This document shows positions 41,536-52,886 of a stretch of DNA of 64,000 nucleotides, piece by piece. This stretch comes from an uncultured SAR86 cluster bacterium (GTDB lineage: Bacteria; Pseudomonadota; Gammaproteobacteria; Magnimaribacterales; D2472). The notes below the pieces were generated by a model, which saw only the letters and a program-made list of their open reading frames with translations, was not told where the DNA came from and did no database searches. Every line of letters starts with the position of its first letter. The first letter of the stretch is position 1. The stretch is from assembly GCA_902631785.1 (NCBI GenBank), contig CACOZT010000001.1:196741-260740 (forward strand), in the 5' to 3' direction. A program made the position numbers and the translations under genes.

Positions 41536-42537
41536 CTAGCTTTTTTTTAATTTATTTAAAACTTCTTTATATCCCTCTGGAGTAAGTCTAGGTCCAAACG
41601 TTTCAACTATTTTAGAAGATGCAAAGTTAGAGAACTCAGCACATTCAGACAAATTAAGGCCATTTAAATAAGCATGCATAAAAGAACCGGCGTACATATC
41701 TCCAGCTCCATTAGTATCGACAGGTGAAATAGGCACTGCTGGCGAGAATATTTCCTGACCGTTATTAATAACTATGCTCCCCTCAGCTCCTTTAGTAATA
41801 GCAATCATATATGACTGTTCTTTAAAAAAGTTTATTGCATCGTCTAGAGTTTCTGTCCCAGCAAATGCAGTTGCTTCGTCATCATTACAAAATATCATGT
41901 CAATTCCATAAGATTCTATTTCAGCAAATTTATCTCTAAACCCCATAACAATGCCAGCATCTGATAGTGACAGTGCTTTTTTGGTGTTTTCATTTTGCAC
42001 GTGATTTAGCACGGACGTGACAGCACTAAAATTTTCATCACTTGTTACCATATAACCCTCGATATAAAAAATTTTAGAATTATGAACCGCATCATAATCA
42101 ATATCTTTAGAGCCAAGGTAAGCACTTATACCCAACATACTACTCATAGTTCTCTTGGCGTCTGGCGTCACGAATATTAAACATTTTCCAGTCGGCATTT
42201 CTGAGGCCTCTTTACTAAAACCGATATGCTTCACTCCAGCCTTTTGAAGACTCTCAAGATATTTTTTTCCGTCTTCATCATTTGCAACTCTGCAAACGTG
42301 ATGGCATTTGGAACCATAATATGAAGCTGCTACCAAAGAATTTGTTGCTGAACCGCCACAGTCTGATACAGATTCCACACCCATAGATTCTAGTTTTTGG
42401 ATTATAGGACCATGTTCCTCAGCAGATGCAAGTGTCATTGAATCTGCCTCAAGACCTATTTCATCCAAGAATTCATGATCAACCATATACTGAGTATCTA
42501 CAAGAGCATTTCCAAGAGCACTAATGTCATATTTCAT
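41536..42537 (-). CDS. PfkB-family carbohydrate/adenosine kinase
   Basis: GGSATNSLVAA, DTNGAGDMYAGSFMHAYLNG. Confidence 0.88.
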   Translation of the reverse strand: MKYDISALGNALVDTQYMVDHEFLDEIGLEADSMTLASAEEHGPIIQKLESMGVESVSDCGGSATNSLVAASYYGSKCHHVCRVANDEDGKKYLESLQKAGVKHIGFSKEASEMPTGKCLIFVTPDAKRTMSSMLGISAYLGSKDIDYDAVHNSKIFYIEGYMVTSDENFSAVTSVLNHVQNENTKKALSLSDAGIVMGFRDKFAEIESYGIDMIFCNDDEATAFAGTETLDDAINFFKEQSYMIAITKGAEGSIVINNGQEIFSPAVPISPVDTNGAGDMYAGSFMHAYLNGLNLSECAEFSNFASSKIVETFGPRLTPEGYKEVLNKLKKS

Positions 42538-42538
42538 T

Positions 42539-43828
42539 TTATATTCCTTCTTTTAAAATCTTTTCTACAATTTTTATTGTATTACTAATTTCAGTTTTAG
42601 TATGTTTTGTTGAAATAAAACCTGCCTCAAATTTTGATGGAGCAAAGTAAATTCCATTATCAATACATTTGTTAAGAAATTTTTTAAATTGTTTGTCATT
42701 TGTATTTTCTACATCTACAAGATTGCTTGGTAGTTTTTCAGAAAAAAAGAAGCCAAACATTCCACCAATTTGATTCGTAGAAAAGGGAATATCGTGATTT
42801 TCAAAAAGTTTTTTCATACCACTTAAGAGATTTTTTGCCTTATTTTCTAACTGTTGATAGGGATTTGTTTCTATTAATAACTTAATTAAAGTTGATCCTG
42901 CTGCCATTGCTAAAGGATTCCCGGATAGAGTGCCTGCCTGATAAACTGGGCCATTTGGCGCGAGGCAATCCATTACCTTCTTTTTACCCCCAAAAGCTCC
43001 AACAGGAAGCCCACCTCCAATTACTTTTCCTAAAGTAGTTAAGTCAGGCTTAATTCCATATAATTCTTGAGCTCCACCAAGAGAAACTCTAAAACCTGTC
43101 ATAACTTCATCAAAAATCAATAATGAGTTATTTTCAGACGTCTTATTTCTTAATAATTTTAAAAATGATTTATCGCCAGGTACAAATCCCATATTTCCTG
43201 CTATAGGCTCAACAATAACTGCAGCAAGATCATCTTTCACTTTATTAAATATTTTTAAAAAATCATCTTTATTGTTAAATTCACAGCTAAGAGTTTTTTT
43301 TGCCAGTTCATTTGGAATGCCAGGTGAATCAGGCAAACCAAATGTACTCACGCCTGAACCTGCTTTAATCAAAAGTGAATCAACATGGCCATGATAGCAA
43401 CCATCAAATTTAATGATTTTATTTCTGTTTGTATAGCCTCTAGCTAGCCTAACAGCACTCATTGTTGCTTCAGTACCTGAGTTCACCATTCGAATCTTTT
43501 GAATGGAAGGGAAGCATTTTTTAATGAGCTTAGCTGTATCAGATTCAATACTTGTGGGAGCACCGTAACTAGTTCCAAGTTCTAATTGCTTTGAAATAGC
43601 TTTTATAATTTTAGGATTTGAGTGACCTAAAATCATTGGACCCCATGAACCAATATAATCAATATATTTATTGTTATCAGCATCAGTAAGATATGGGCCT
43701 TTTGCTTTCTTAAAAAAAATAGGATTTCCATTAATATTTTTAAAAGCTCTTACAGGAGAATTTACGCCACCTGGCATGTGAAGCTTTGCCTCTTTATATA
43801 GCTCAATGGAGTTATTTATTTTGCTCAT
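42539..43828 (-). CDS. hemL: Glutamate-1-semialdehyde 2,1-aminomutase
   Basis: MPGGVNSPVRAFKNINGNPIFF, VNSGTEATMSAVRLARG, TLGKVIGGGLPVGAFGG. Confidence 0.97.
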   Translation of the reverse strand: MSKINNSIELYKEAKLHMPGGVNSPVRAFKNINGNPIFFKKAKGPYLTDADNNKYIDYIGSWGPMILGHSNPKIIKAISKQLELGTSYGAPTSIESDTAKLIKKCFPSIQKIRMVNSGTEATMSAVRLARGYTNRNKIIKFDGCYHGHVDSLLIKAGSGVSTFGLPDSPGIPNELAKKTLSCEFNNKDDFLKIFNKVKDDLAAVIVEPIAGNMGFVPGDKSFLKLLRNKTSENNSLLIFDEVMTGFRVSLGGAQELYGIKPDLTTLGKVIGGGLPVGAFGGKKKVMDCLAPNGPVYQAGTLSGNPLAMAAGSTLIKLLIETNPYQQLENKAKNLLSGMKKLFENHDIPFSTNQIGGMFGFFFSEKLPSNLVDVENTNDKQFKKFLNKCIDNGIYFAPSKFEAGFISTKHTKTEISNTIKIVEKILKEGI

Positions 43829-44337
43829 AAATTTAAATCTCTAGTAAACTCTTCAACTTTTTTCCAATCAGTGAATTCGAAGGTTTTGGATGTGTCTGTT
43901 GGACCATTTGTGATCCACATAATAAATTTTATTGCATATTTATCAAAAAATTTATAACTAGGGTAATCTATTTTACCTGCAAATACTCCAATTTTTTTTG
44001 GTACCCAATTAATATTATTTAAAAATTTAATTACGTATGGGTTTGTTTCTGGAGAGCTTTTTTCTTCCTTTCTTGCAACAACATTTACAGAGAAAAAAGC
44101 ATTATCTTTATTTTCTATTTGCTTGATATTGTTGTCTATAAATTTAAATACTTCTTTTCTATATTTGCCATACCTAATACTTGCTCCTATTACTATTGTT
44201 TCATATTGATCTATGTTTTTTACCTCACTTATTGGAAGAACTTCCACAAAAGTATTATTAGATAAATTTGAGATTCTTTTACAAATCTCTTTTGTTTGAC
44301 CATCAACAGTTGAATAGGTAATTAGAGACTTTTTCAT
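43825..44337 (-). CDS. hemG: Flavodoxin-like protoporphyrinogen IX dehydrogenase
   Basis: LITYSTVDGQTKEICKRI, IVIGASIRYGKYRKEVFKFI, FFSVNVVARK; next to hemL. Confidence 0.9.
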   Translation of the reverse strand: MKKSLITYSTVDGQTKEICKRISNLSNNTFVEVLPISEVKNIDQYETIVIGASIRYGKYRKEVFKFIDNNIKQIENKDNAFFSVNVVARKEEKSSPETNPYVIKFLNNINWVPKKIGVFAGKIDYPSYKFFDKYAIKFIMWITNGPTDTSKTFEFTDWKKVEEFTRDLNL

Positions 44338-44422
44338 TAATTAAATTATATTGAATACCTTGAAAAAAAAGTATTTAAGCACAATTATATTCTATACTGA
44401 TATTCAATTTTAATTAATTGTT

Positions 44423-44767
44423 ATGCAAAAAACTGAAAATACATCTATTACTCTTACTGAAAGTGCATTAAAAAGGATTAACAATGTTATGTGCGCTAAT
44501 GAAGATTTAGGTTCAAGATTTAGAGTTTATGTTACTGGAGGAGGTTGCTCCGGATTTCAATATGGCTTTAAATTCGATTCTGATGTTGCTTTTGATGACG
44601 ACGTTATTGAATTTGAAAATTTTTCAGTCTTACTAGATTCTATGTCATATCCATATTTGTTTGGCTCAACACTAGATTTTGTAGAAGATTTATCTGGCTC
44701 AAAGTTTGTTATTAATAATCCAAATGCAAAAACAACATGTGGTTGTGGCGAGTCATTTACTATTTAG
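44423..44767 (+). CDS. erpA: Iron-sulfur cluster insertion protein ErpA
   Basis: ITLTESALKRI, VTGGGCSGFQYGF, CGCGESF. Confidence 0.95.
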   Translation: MQKTENTSITLTESALKRINNVMCANEDLGSRFRVYVTGGGCSGFQYGFKFDSDVAFDDDVIEFENFSVLLDSMSYPYLFGSTLDFVEDLSGSKFVINNPNAKTTCGCGESFTI

Positions 44768-45779
44768 AAAAGAATATCTCACCTTTATTTAAATAAGCAA
44801 GATAAGCAAAACCTGCAGCTTCAACAAATTTTGATGGCACTTTGTCTTCAGTAGTTTTCATAGTTCCAGAAATATTCTTTTTAATTAGACCCATTAAATA
44901 TTCATTTTTTGTTCCACCACCATGAATAATTACCTCATCAGGTTTACCGCAAAAATCATAAAATTCTTTAATTTTCTCTGAAGTAAATTCAGTCAAAGTT
45001 CTAAGAACTGTGTTTGGTTGTATTTCATAAAATGAATTATTAATTAATTCGTAATAACTCTGCTTATCATCAGCTCTTGGATATTGCATGTTACTACATG
45101 AGTTCCTCAACTCATTTAACAATTCTTGATTGATTTCACCTATTGAAGCTTCTTCGCCTTTATCATCAAAAGGTTTATTAAATCTTTCAGCCATAACAAA
45201 ATCAATCAAACAATTTCCAGGTCCAACATCAGAAGCCAAAACAATTTCACCATCTTTTAAAAATGTGCCATTTGCAATTCCACCAATATTAAACACAATT
45301 TTACTTTTGCTATCTTCAGAAAACAGATAGCTATGAAATGCTGGAATTAAAGGTGCACCAATACCTCCATTTTTTATATCAAAGTTTCTAAAATCTGAGC
45401 AAACATTAATTTTAGTTTCTTTTGCTATTACTTCTGGATCACCGATTTGATAACTTTTTTCATTAGTATGAAAAACTGTTTGGCCTGAAAACGCAATTAA
45501 ATTAATTTCAGAAATATCTATATTTGATTTATCAATTAAATTTTTAATTAATTCAATGGTTTGTTTATTCAGAGTCTTCTCAAGTTCAATAAGTATTTTT
45601 GATTCACTTGTTTTCTTATAACCAGCTTTGATGCATGCCTCGTAATTTTTTTTGTAACTGTTCTCTAACTGCATCGATGCAGACTCAATAAATTCAAAAC
45701 CTTTTTCAAAAGAAACAAGACATCCATCAAGCGCATCAGCACTTGTCCCAGTCATTATTCCAATATAATAGTTATTCAT
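44760..45779 (-). CDS. anmK: Anhydro-N-acetylmuramic acid kinase
   Basis: YIGIMTGTSADALDGCLV, FNIGGIANGTFL, SDVGPGNCLIDFV. Confidence 0.96.
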   Translation of the reverse strand: MNNYYIGIMTGTSADALDGCLVSFEKGFEFIESASMQLENSYKKNYEACIKAGYKKTSESKILIELEKTLNKQTIELIKNLIDKSNIDISEINLIAFSGQTVFHTNEKSYQIGDPEVIAKETKINVCSDFRNFDIKNGGIGAPLIPAFHSYLFSEDSKSKIVFNIGGIANGTFLKDGEIVLASDVGPGNCLIDFVMAERFNKPFDDKGEEASIGEINQELLNELRNSCSNMQYPRADDKQSYYELINNSFYEIQPNTVLRTLTEFTSEKIKEFYDFCGKPDEVIIHGGGTKNEYLMGLIKKNISGTMKTTEDKVPSKFVEAAGFAYLAYLNKGEIFFSK

Positions 45780-47016
45780 ATTTTAGTGAATTATACTCAC
45801 TGAGCTTATTTAAATTTGAAGCTAACAAATTATTAAATTCATTTTTTTGAGAATTATTTACTGGTTTTGCAGATGGAAGCTTTACTTTAACAGGATCAGT
45901 TCTTATCTCTCCTTGCCAAAACTCAAAGTGAAGGTGTGGACCAGTCGCTTGACCAGAATCACCAACATAAGCAATTATTTCACCTTGTTTCACTTTGCTT
46001 CCTACTTTTAATTTTGTATTAAATTTTTCAAGATGGGCGTACAAGGTTTTTATATTACCACCATGTTTTATCTCAACTGTTCTTCCATATCCGCTTTGTC
46101 TTCCAATGAAAGAGATAACACCATCTCCTGATGCTTTTACTGGAGTATTTCTTTTTGCGGCATAATCGACACCATTATGAGCCTTTATCCTATGAAGAAT
46201 TGGATGCATTCTATTAGGATTAAAGTGAGAGCTAATATAAGCAAAATCAAGAGGCGCTCTTAGAAAAGCTTTCTTAACGTTTTCTCCTTTTTCATTAAAA
46301 TATTGCTTACCTTGTATATCATCAAAAAATCTTTGAGCTATGAATTTTTTGTCTTTGTTTATAAACTCTGCAAGGACAATATCTCCACTAGAAATTCTTT
46401 CGCCCTCAGAATAATCAGTTTCAAATATAACTGAAAATTTATCACCCTGTCTCACGTCAAAAATAAAGTCTATGTCCCAACCAAAAATAAAAGCAAAATC
46501 CATAATTATGCTATCAGGGATCCCAACATCTTTAGCACTTTTATAGAAAGAATCTTTTATTTCTCCAAAACCAAAGGACGTAATAGTTTGTATTTCTTTT
46601 TTTATTTTCTTAATTGATATTTCAGTATCGGTTTTAATTAGAATTGAATTAATTTCATCTTTAATGATTTCTATGCTCAATAAATCATTGCCCATGTAAT
46701 TAAATTCCATAATATCTCCAGGGACTATGTTCGATAAAAGACTGTTTTGGTCAAAATCAAAAATTTTGTACGCCGTGTTTAATGGGACTTGTTTTTCTTC
46801 AAAAATTACAGAAAGGCTGTCTCCCTTTTTTACTGTATGAATTTGCTTACTCTTTATAGGTGCAAGGCCTTCATCTAAGTCTTTTGAAATTGTAATTTTT
46901 TCAATTGGTAGAGGCTTATTACTAAAATAGTCAACATAAATAAGTAATATTGAGACTACTGATATTAAAAATATTGTTAATACGAGTCTAACTGGAGTTC
47001 TTTTAAACCCAATCAT
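45772..47016 (-). CDS. M23-family peptidoglycan endopeptidase with LysM-like domain (MepM-like)
   Basis: HRIKAHNGVDYAAKRNTPVKASGDGVISFIGRQSGYGRTVEIKHG; GPHLHFEFW. Confidence 0.92.
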   Translation of the reverse strand: MIGFKRTPVRLVLTIFLISVVSILLIYVDYFSNKPLPIEKITISKDLDEGLAPIKSKQIHTVKKGDSLSVIFEEKQVPLNTAYKIFDFDQNSLLSNIVPGDIMEFNYMGNDLLSIEIIKDEINSILIKTDTEISIKKIKKEIQTITSFGFGEIKDSFYKSAKDVGIPDSIIMDFAFIFGWDIDFIFDVRQGDKFSVIFETDYSEGERISSGDIVLAEFINKDKKFIAQRFFDDIQGKQYFNEKGENVKKAFLRAPLDFAYISSHFNPNRMHPILHRIKAHNGVDYAAKRNTPVKASGDGVISFIGRQSGYGRTVEIKHGGNIKTLYAHLEKFNTKLKVGSKVKQGEIIAYVGDSGQATGPHLHFEFWQGEIRTDPVKVKLPSAKPVNNSQKNEFNNLLASNLNKLSEYNSLKYE

Positions 47017-50000
47017 ATATCTTCTTGAAGATTTAAAAGCTCAGTATTACCACCAAAGGCAACAGAATTTTTTGAAACCACTTTTTCATTAAGGAACTGT
47101 AAAAGATAGTTTGGCCCACCAGCTTTAAAGCCACTTCCAGATAGTCCGACTCCTCCAAAAGGTTGTGAGCCTACTACAGCTCCAACCATATCCCTATTAA
47201 TATATACATTACCAACATTTGACATTGAGCCAAAGTAATCAGCTCTTGTTTCTATCCTTGTATGGATACCCATTGTTAATCCATAGCCACTATCATTTAT
47301 TTGTCCTATTAGCTCATCGATTTGATTAGACTTATATTTGAGAATATGAAGAATTGGTCCAAATTGCTCATCTTTAATATCTGAAATATTTTTTATATTT
47401 ATTAAAGTTGGGCTGATATGAGTTTTTGATTTGTTAGTTTTAAACTTAAATACTTCCATTCCTTTTTCTTCGCACTTTGCTATGTAATTATTTAAATCTT
47501 TTAATGCATTGCTATTAATTATTGGTCCTATGTCTGTATCAAAATCATTTGGATCTCCTATACTTTGAGTAGAAATATTTCCTTTAATCATAGATATTAG
47601 TTCCTCATAAATTTCTTCCTGAATGCATAGAACTCTCAATGCTGAGCACCTTTGTCCTGCACTATCAAATGCAGATCTTATAACGTCATCAGTAACTTGT
47701 TCTAACAAAGCACTTGAATCAACAATCATTGCATTAATACCTCCAGTCTCAGCAATCAAGGGCACTATTTGCTTTTGATTTTCTAGAAGATTAGTTTGAA
47801 TTTTTTTTGCAGTTTTAAGAGAACCTGTAAAGGCCACTCCATGAAGAGGAGTAATTTTTGTCAAAATCTCACCATAACTACCATCACCGAGAATTAATTC
47901 CAGAGCATCTTTTGGGATACCGAGTTCATGAAATTTTTTTACCACTAGATAACCAAGTATTGAGGTGTGTTCAGATGGCTTAACAATAACTTTATTTCCA
48001 CATACAAGTGCAGCAGAAATTTGGCCTATAAGAATAGCAACAGGAAAGTTCCATGGGCTTATACATAAAAATCTTCCTTTTGGTGTGTATGTAATTATAT
48101 TTTCTTCACCAGTTGGTCCTTCAAGATCATTTTTAGATGATATTTTTAGAATTTGATTAGAGTAATACCTTAGAAAGTCTATGGCTTCTCTAATTTCATC
48201 AATTGCATTCTGAATTGTCTTCCCGGCTTCATTTATGAGAAAGTAAATTAACTCATATGGATTTGTCTCTAGCTCGTCTGCAATCTTATTTAGAATCATT
48301 GATCGCTCTTCAGGTTTAGTACTAGACCATTGTGTTTTTGATTTTTTGTTTAGCGATTGTTTGATTTTTTCTGGATCATCAAAGATTACTGTTCCAATTT
48401 CTTTTTTTGATGAAATCGATAATACCTTTTCAATATTCTTATCATCTTTTTTTCTTCCCTCATAAATTGACATAGCTTCAATTGATTTTCCATCAAAATT
48501 CATAAGTCTTTTTTTCAGATTTTCTAAGTTTTCAATCTCCGATATATCTAAACCAGATGAGTTTTGCCTATTAGCAAATATTTGATTTGGCAATGGAATT
48601 TCTTTTTTTTCATTTTTAACACGTATATATGGATTTTCTGCTAACCACTCTGAGTCAGTCTCAGGGTCTAGCAACCTGTTAATAAAAGAGCTATTTGCTC
48701 CATTTTCAAGCAATCTTCTAACTAAATATGGCAATAAATCTTTATAGCTGCCAATTGGAGCATAAACCGAGGGGCTCTTATCAATTCCTAGAACTTCAGA
48801 TGCACTTTTATATAAAAGTTCACCCATTCCATACAATCTTTGAAACTCATAATCACAACCATTACCAATATGATGTATTGAAGAAATCGTATGAGCATTG
48901 TGGGTAGCAAATCTTGGAAATATTTTTTTATTTTTTAATATCTCCTTTGCACAAGCAAGATATGCGATATCTGTTATCGATTTTTTTGAAAATACTGGAT
49001 ATCCTTCATATCCTGAAACCTGAGCATGTTTTATTTCATAATCCCAGTACGCGCCTTTCACTAATCTAAGATGCATAAGCTCTCTTTTAGTTAAAACTTC
49101 ATTTAACCAATTAACTACATCAAATGATCTTTTCCCATATGCTTGAAGCGCAATTCCAAATCCTGGCCAATCTTTAATATTTTTTTCATTGGCAAGTTTT
49201 TCAATAATATGCAGACTTAAGGAAAGCCTGTCTTGTTCTTCAGCATCAATAGTTACTTCAACATTTTTAGAATAAGCATAGTTAACTAATTCACTTAATT
49301 TTGGTAATAATTCAGATTCTATTTGATCTATTTTTCTCATTTCATATCTTGGATGAAGTGCAGAAATTTTTATTGAAACTCCATTCGATAAATTTTTTGA
49401 TGAATTTATCTTTCCAACTTCCTCTATAGCATTTTGATATGATTCAAAATAATTATTTGCTTGTTGAGGAGTTCTTGCAGCCTCACCAAGCATGTCAAAA
49501 GAAAAAATTTCTTTCTCTAAACCTGACATTTTATTTATGTCTTTAAAATTTCTACCAATAACAAATTCTTGGCTGAGTATTTGCATAGCAGCAAGTACAG
49601 CATTCCTAATTGGCATCTCACCAGATTTTGATATAAGTTCTGATAGAAAATTATTGGGATTTTCTGACCAATTTGAAGGAGTATTTACAACTTTTCCAGC
49701 AAGTAAAAGACCCCATGTAGAGGCATTTACGAATATGCTATCAGCTTGATTCAAATGATCTATCCATCTTCCTTCTGATAGTTTTTCAGAAATAATAAGG
49801 TCTCTAGTTTTTTTATCAGGAATTCTCAAGACTGATTCTGCTAGACACATTAAAGCAACACCTTCTTTATTATCAAGACCATATTCATTTAAAAACGCAT
49901 CGAGCTTGGTCCTATCGACTTTGTTTTTTCTACAAAGATCAATTATTTTTTTTGCATTTTTAGATATGTCTTCATTTTCTAAGAACTTAGTTTCATCAGA

Positions 50001-50054
50001 CAAACTTGATAAAAGTTTTTCTTCACAAATAAATTTATTTTTTGCTTTTAGCAT
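47013..50054 (-). CDS. putA: Bifunctional proline dehydrogenase / L-glutamate gamma-semialdehyde dehydrogenase
   Basis: PRODH LRLVKGAYWDYEIKHAQ; ALDH ITYTPKGRFLCISPWNFPVAI, AETGGINAMIVDSSALLEQV, SAGQRCSALRVLC; no N-terminal RHH domain evident. Confidence 0.95.
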   Translation of the reverse strand: MLKAKNKFICEEKLLSSLSDETKFLENEDISKNAKKIIDLCRKNKVDRTKLDAFLNEYGLDNKEGVALMCLAESVLRIPDKKTRDLIISEKLSEGRWIDHLNQADSIFVNASTWGLLLAGKVVNTPSNWSENPNNFLSELISKSGEMPIRNAVLAAMQILSQEFVIGRNFKDINKMSGLEKEIFSFDMLGEAARTPQQANNYFESYQNAIEEVGKINSSKNLSNGVSIKISALHPRYEMRKIDQIESELLPKLSELVNYAYSKNVEVTIDAEEQDRLSLSLHIIEKLANEKNIKDWPGFGIALQAYGKRSFDVVNWLNEVLTKRELMHLRLVKGAYWDYEIKHAQVSGYEGYPVFSKKSITDIAYLACAKEILKNKKIFPRFATHNAHTISSIHHIGNGCDYEFQRLYGMGELLYKSASEVLGIDKSPSVYAPIGSYKDLLPYLVRRLLENGANSSFINRLLDPETDSEWLAENPYIRVKNEKKEIPLPNQIFANRQNSSGLDISEIENLENLKKRLMNFDGKSIEAMSIYEGRKKDDKNIEKVLSISSKKEIGTVIFDDPEKIKQSLNKKSKTQWSSTKPEERSMILNKIADELETNPYELIYFLINEAGKTIQNAIDEIREAIDFLRYYSNQILKISSKNDLEGPTGEENIITYTPKGRFLCISPWNFPVAILIGQISAALVCGNKVIVKPSEHTSILGYLVVKKFHELGIPKDALELILGDGSYGEILTKITPLHGVAFTGSLKTAKKIQTNLLENQKQIVPLIAETGGINAMIVDSSALLEQVTDDVIRSAFDSAGQRCSALRVLCIQEEIYEELISMIKGNISTQSIGDPNDFDTDIGPIINSNALKDLNNYIAKCEEKGMEVFKFKTNKSKTHISPTLINIKNISDIKDEQFGPILHILKYKSNQIDELIGQINDSGYGLTMGIHTRIETRADYFGSMSNVGNVYINRDMVGAVVGSQPFGGVGLSGSGFKAGGPNYLLQFLNEKVVSKNSVAFGGNTELLNLQEDI

Positions 50055-50132
50055 AGAAACTATTTTAATGTTTAAGAACTAAGTAGCAACTTTGTGATTC
50101 TAATAATCTTCCAAAAATACTATGATAGTGTT

Positions 50133-51320
50133 ATGAATGAAGAACTAAAGCTTATCAAAAGAGGCTCTGACGAAATACTTACAGAAGAAGACCTTCAAAA
50201 AAAGTTCGAATCAGGTAAACAGCTTATTGTAAAAGCTGGATTCGATCCAACAGCACCAGATCTCCATTTTGGGCATACGGTCTTACTCAATAAGCTTAGA
50301 CATTTTCAAGACTTGGGACATAAAGTTATATTTTTAATAGGTGATTTTACTGGAAGAATTGGTGATCCATCAGGCACAAATAAGACTAGACCAATTCTGA
50401 ATTCAGAAGATCTTGTAAAGAATGCAAAAACATATGAAAAACAAGTATTTAAAATATTAAAAAAAGAACTTACGGAAGTTAAGTTTAATTCAGAGTGGTG
50501 TGATGATTTAGGAGCTGATGGTTTGATAAAACTTGCTTCAAAATATAATGTTGCCAGAATGCTTGAAAGAGATGATTTCAATAAACGATTTACTTCAAAT
50601 AAAAGCATTGCGATACATGAGTTTCTATATCCACTCGTTCAAGGATATGATTCTGTTGCCTTAAAGGCAGATGTAGAATGTGGAGGAACTGATCAAAAGT
50701 TTAATCTTCTGGTAGGAAGAGAATTGCAAAGAGACTATGATCAAGAACCTCAAGTCGTTATAACTGTTCCAATATTAGAGGGTCTTGACGGAGTAAATAA
50801 AATGTCAAAATCCCTAGAGAACTATATTGCCATTGATGAAGAACCTAATGAGATGTTTGGAAAAATTATGTCTATCTCAGACGATCTGATGTGGCGTTGG
50901 TTTGATTTACTAAGCTTTATCCCAGAGGAAGATATATCAGACTTAAAAGATGAAATGAAAAATGGAAAAAATCCAAGAGATATTAAATTTATTCTTGCTG
51001 AAGAACTTGTTGATAGATTTCATAAAGAAGGAGATGGTAAAAAATGTAAGGAAATATTTTTAAATAGATTCCAAAAAGGCAATATGCCTGATGAAATCGA
51101 ATTAAAAAAATTAAGTATTAAGGAAGATTCTATTTTATTGGTAAATCTTTTAAAAGATGCAGGAATGATTTCTAGCATTTCTGAAGGAAACAGATTAATT
51201 AATCAAGGCGGCATTAAAATTAATTCAGAAAAAGTTTCGGATCCAAAATTAGAAATAGTTAAAGGAACTGAAAATATTTATCAAGTTGGAAAAAGGAAAT
51301 TTTTAAAAATTAAGGTATGA
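50133..51320 (+). CDS. tyrS: Tyrosyl-tRNA synthetase
   Basis: [40 protein letters not shown]4-like C-terminus; likely start at internal Met, ORF from 50094. Confidence 0.96.
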   Translation: MNEELKLIKRGSDEILTEEDLQKKFESGKQLIVKAGFDPTAPDLHFGHTVLLNKLRHFQDLGHKVIFLIGDFTGRIGDPSGTNKTRPILNSEDLVKNAKTYEKQVFKILKKELTEVKFNSEWCDDLGADGLIKLASKYNVARMLERDDFNKRFTSNKSIAIHEFLYPLVQGYDSVALKADVECGGTDQKFNLLVGRELQRDYDQEPQVVITVPILEGLDGVNKMSKSLENYIAIDEEPNEMFGKIMSISDDLMWRWFDLLSFIPEEDISDLKDEMKNGKNPRDIKFILAEELVDRFHKEGDGKKCKEIFLNRFQKGNMPDEIELKKLSIKEDSILLVNLLKDAGMISSISEGNRLINQGGIKINSEKVSDPKLEIVKGTENIYQVGKRKFLKIKV

Positions 51321-51772
51321 ATAAAATATTTTTAGCATCATGTGTTTTATTAATATTATCTGGTTGTGTTCAAGACGGCCCAAATATTAAACAGATAGAA
51401 AATCTGCAATTCTTTATCGATAATCAAGTTGACAGTAGGGTAATTGAAATTGAACCAGGACTTCAATATCTTGTATTAAAAGAGGGCAGTACGGATGGTA
51501 TATCACCAAACCTTGATGAAGTTATCTCTGCACATTTTCATGGAACCTTAACGAATGGTGAGGTTTTCTGGAGTTCTCTAGATTCAGATCCTCTTACAAT
51601 TGAGTTATCTAAATTAATAGTTGGATGTCAAAAAGTAATTTCAAAAATGAAGGTAGGAGACAAATGGAGGGCATTCATAGATCCCACAATGGCCTATGGC
51701 GAGGAAGGTAGGCCAGGCATACCTTCAAATTCTATTCTTATTTTTGATATTGAATTAATATCAGTTAGTTAA
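51317..51772 (+). CDS. FKBP-type peptidyl-prolyl cis-trans isomerase, lipoprotein
   Basis: [10 protein letters not shown] lipobox; [54 protein letters not shown]. Confidence 0.92.
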   Translation: MNKIFLASCVLLILSGCVQDGPNIKQIENLQFFIDNQVDSRVIEIEPGLQYLVLKEGSTDGISPNLDEVISAHFHGTLTNGEVFWSSLDSDPLTIELSKLIVGCQKVISKMKVGDKWRAFIDPTMAYGEEGRPGIPSNSILIFDIELISVS

Positions 51773-52674
51773 ATTTTAATTAAAGGATTGTAAGTAATTC
51801 TATCTGGAATTTGTTCAGCACCAGGGACTCCTCTGGCAATTAGAAATGGCTTAAGTTCTTCTATAGCCTTTGGTTCATCATAATGTCCGATGTTAGGATG
51901 TAAATGATGGACAAAATGCAACTGCATTGAGTGATTGATATATCTTGGCATCCAATGCTGCCAGAATCTCGTATTTTTATATCTACCAATTTCAGTTCCA
52001 ATATGTGGATAATACGAAAAGAATAGGGTTGTATAAACAACACCAATTTTTGCTGGTAACCACCATAATAGAAGTGTTTGAAGTGGAAAAAGGAAAACTA
52101 CTAACATTAATACTGCTCTGTATGCTAAGAACACTTTAACGCCTTTATCAAAGGCCTTTTGGAAAGCAGCATCACTTGAAAATATTTCTTTATATTTCTC
52201 ATAGTCGGTAGATGTCCCATCAAGAGACATTAAAACAACATCTTTAGCAGATTTTGCATTTGAAGTTAAAAAATCTGGATCTTTATCATCATGATTTGTA
52301 TATGCATGATGCTTCATATGAGTCACTCTCAATATCTCGTATGGATAAATTAATGTTACGAGAGTAATGTGTCCAACAAGTGCATCAATCCATCTTTTCT
52401 TTGGATCACCCCTTGAGTAATTACCATGTTGTGCTTCATGAGATGGCAGGTAGGACATACACGCACAAAAGCTCGCAACTATAAATCCCATCCATAAAGG
52501 AATAATCCCATACATGACTAATGGCCACAAACTTAACCATACACAAGCCTGGCCAATGCCAATCAGAATCATTTCCCATTGAAATCTTTGGGCATATTTT
52601 CTTGCAACAGCTTTTTCTTTTTCAAATGAAAATTCTTCGGATACAGCATTTTTAATATCTATACCCATAACCAC
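51769..52674 (-). CDS. Membrane fatty acid desaturase-like protein
   Basis: Histidine boxes HEAQHGNYS, HMKHHAYTNHDDKD, HFVHHLHPN; 4+ TM segments. Confidence 0.85.
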   Translation of the reverse strand: MVMGIDIKNAVSEEFSFEKEKAVARKYAQRFQWEMILIGIGQACVWLSLWPLVMYGIIPLWMGFIVASFCACMSYLPSHEAQHGNYSRGDPKKRWIDALVGHITLVTLIYPYEILRVTHMKHHAYTNHDDKDPDFLTSNAKSAKDVVLMSLDGTSTDYEKYKEIFSSDAAFQKAFDKGVKVFLAYRAVLMLVVFLFPLQTLLLWWLPAKIGVVYTTLFFSYYPHIGTEIGRYKNTRFWQHWMPRYINHSMQLHFVHHLHPNIGHYDEPKAIEELKPFLIARGVPGAEQIPDRITYNPLIKI

Positions 52675-52856
52675 TTACCTCTTATATGCGCTACCAAACC
52701 AATGAAAAAACCAACAAGGAAACTTATTACAGAAAGATAAGGAACATCATTGAAAAATATAATTTCTTGTGTAACAGCATTTATTACACTCCCTATAAAT
52801 ATAAGTCCAAACCATATCTTGCTATGGTCAAGAATAGTTTCTAGAAATTTCTCCAT
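52659..52856 (-). CDS. Small two-TM membrane protein
   Basis: 65 aa hydrophobic ORF overlapping the desaturase start by 16 bp. Confidence 0.5.
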   Translation of the reverse strand: MEKFLETILDHSKIWFGLIFIGSVINAVTQEIIFFNDVPYLSVISFLVGFFIGLVAHIRGKWLWV

Positions 52857-52886
52857 AGCTTATTTTATCAGAACTTTTTTAAAATT

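Noticed and set aside
47013-50054. PutA as trifunctional transcriptional repressor
   Set aside because: N-terminus starts directly near the PRODH arm region; no ribbon-helix-helix domain visible, so likely bifunctional only.
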